In this document: positions 63,346 through 64,000 of the stretch, in pieces
Layout: every line of letters starts with the position of its first letter
Position numbering within the stretch: position 1 is the stretch's first letter
Assembly: GCF_022539315.1 (NCBI RefSeq)
Contig: NC_066316.1
Location: 9,377,501 to 9,441,500, forward strand
Origin: Serinus canaria
Lineage: Eukaryota > Chordata > Aves > Passeriformes > Fringillidae
Direction: 5' to 3'
DNA length: 64,000 nt
Position numbers and translations under genes: made by a program
The notes under the pieces: generated by a model
The model's database searches: none
What the model saw: the letters and a program-made list of their open reading frames with translations, nothing else
Told to the model about the DNA's origin: nothing

Positions 63346-64000
63346 GTATGGCACCTTCTCACTATGCCTGGCAGTGTGGGGGACACAGGAAATGGGATTT
63401 TTTTCATCTGGCAGTTTCCTTTTTGCTTGCTGGAGATACACATGGGAAAACTTCTGTGAGTAGCTTCTGGTTTCTCAGAGCAGAAAACATCTTGGTGCAA
63501 ACATCTCGAGTTGGTGGTCAACAGCTTGATACTGAGCCCTGGCTGGAGGGGATTTTAAGCTCTCCATGTTTCTCTTTCCCATCCTCAGTGCAGTTTAGAG
63601 CAACCTTGAGGCTGCTCTGAGTGACACTGACTTGTAATTGACGCTATAGATTGCAGGGTTTGTTAGAACGTGGCAGGTTTCAGCATATTTCTCTTCTCCT
63701 TGCTATGTGCCCCCATTTAGGAGACAGTGCTGCCTTTTACATCATCTCTGCCTCTAGTGAGATTTAAATGTTTCCCAGACTTGTATGTTCCCCAGTGCAT
63801 GTTTTAGGGAGCCAAATGTTTGAGCTGCTGAATCTCAGGGAGGCAGATGTTTGTTCTGCTAGATCAGAAGGTAGAGGAGATGAGGAATGTCCCCAGCATC
63901 AGACCTTTACAGAATGTTTTCTGGAACTTGTTGGGATTCCTAGAGCTCCTTGGGTCTGAATATGTTCTAGTAGTCTAATCAATCTCCAAAATTTATGAAA
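63346..64000. other. ACSS1 intron 2 (start)
   Basis: Begins with the donor after exon 2 and runs to the window end. The 102-codon frame at 63312-63620 overlaps exon 2 in another frame and is not coding. Confidence 0.85.

Overview
This window looks like avian nuclear DNA, probably from a songbird. Repeat density is low and the repeats are mainly CR1 LINE relics plus several endogenous-retrovirus LTRs that I recognise as passerine-type. The genes are spliced vertebrate genes with long introns. Two CpG islands carry the gene starts, and the rest is AT-rich intron or intergenic sequence. There is no bacterial, phage, CRISPR or operon-like content.

Two genes can be supported, arranged head to head. 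On the minus strand, from about 53.2 kb down past position 1, lies the 5' half of a tau-tubulin kinase gene best assigned to TTBK1. There are candidate untranslated first exons in the CpG island at 52.2-53.5 kb. Five coding exons follow at 36405-36512 (within exon 36405-36563), 29335-29482, 15684-15757, 12723-12863 and 11350-11454. Together they encode 192 residues in one continuous frame, from the start Met through the glycine loop, the VALK lysine, the HRD loop and the DFG motif. The rest of the kinase domain and the long C-terminal tail must lie left of position 1, because no further exon was recognised in 1-11349. On the plus strand, the second CpG island (about 59.3-60.3 kb) holds exon 1 of ACSS1, the mitochondrial acetyl-CoA synthetase (59727-60021). 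Exon 2 is at 63249-63345, and the gene continues beyond 64000.

Repeats by region: a CR1 relic in TTBK1 intron 6 (5.6-7.4 kb) carries a tiny second CR1 insertion; an RT-deleted CR1 sits at 17.1-18.7 kb; a CR1 containing an LTR that itself contains another apparent LTR sits at 21.3-22.9 kb; CR1 3' ends occur at 26.7-27.0 kb and 34.8-35.1 kb. An ERV relic (LTR plus pol fragment) lies at 43.9-45.0 kb. The 6 kb between the two genes holds two solo LTRs and a degenerate GC-rich repeat. The ACSS1 upstream region has a GC-rich minisatellite and a CT microsatellite.

I see no convincing undescribed biological system. The most interesting items are the nested transposon insertion, a target-site-flanked 46 bp CR1 micro-insertion, a perfect 21 bp-arm hairpin, the apparent TTBK1-ACSS1 linkage (separate chromosomes in human), and alternative start possibilities in TTBK1.
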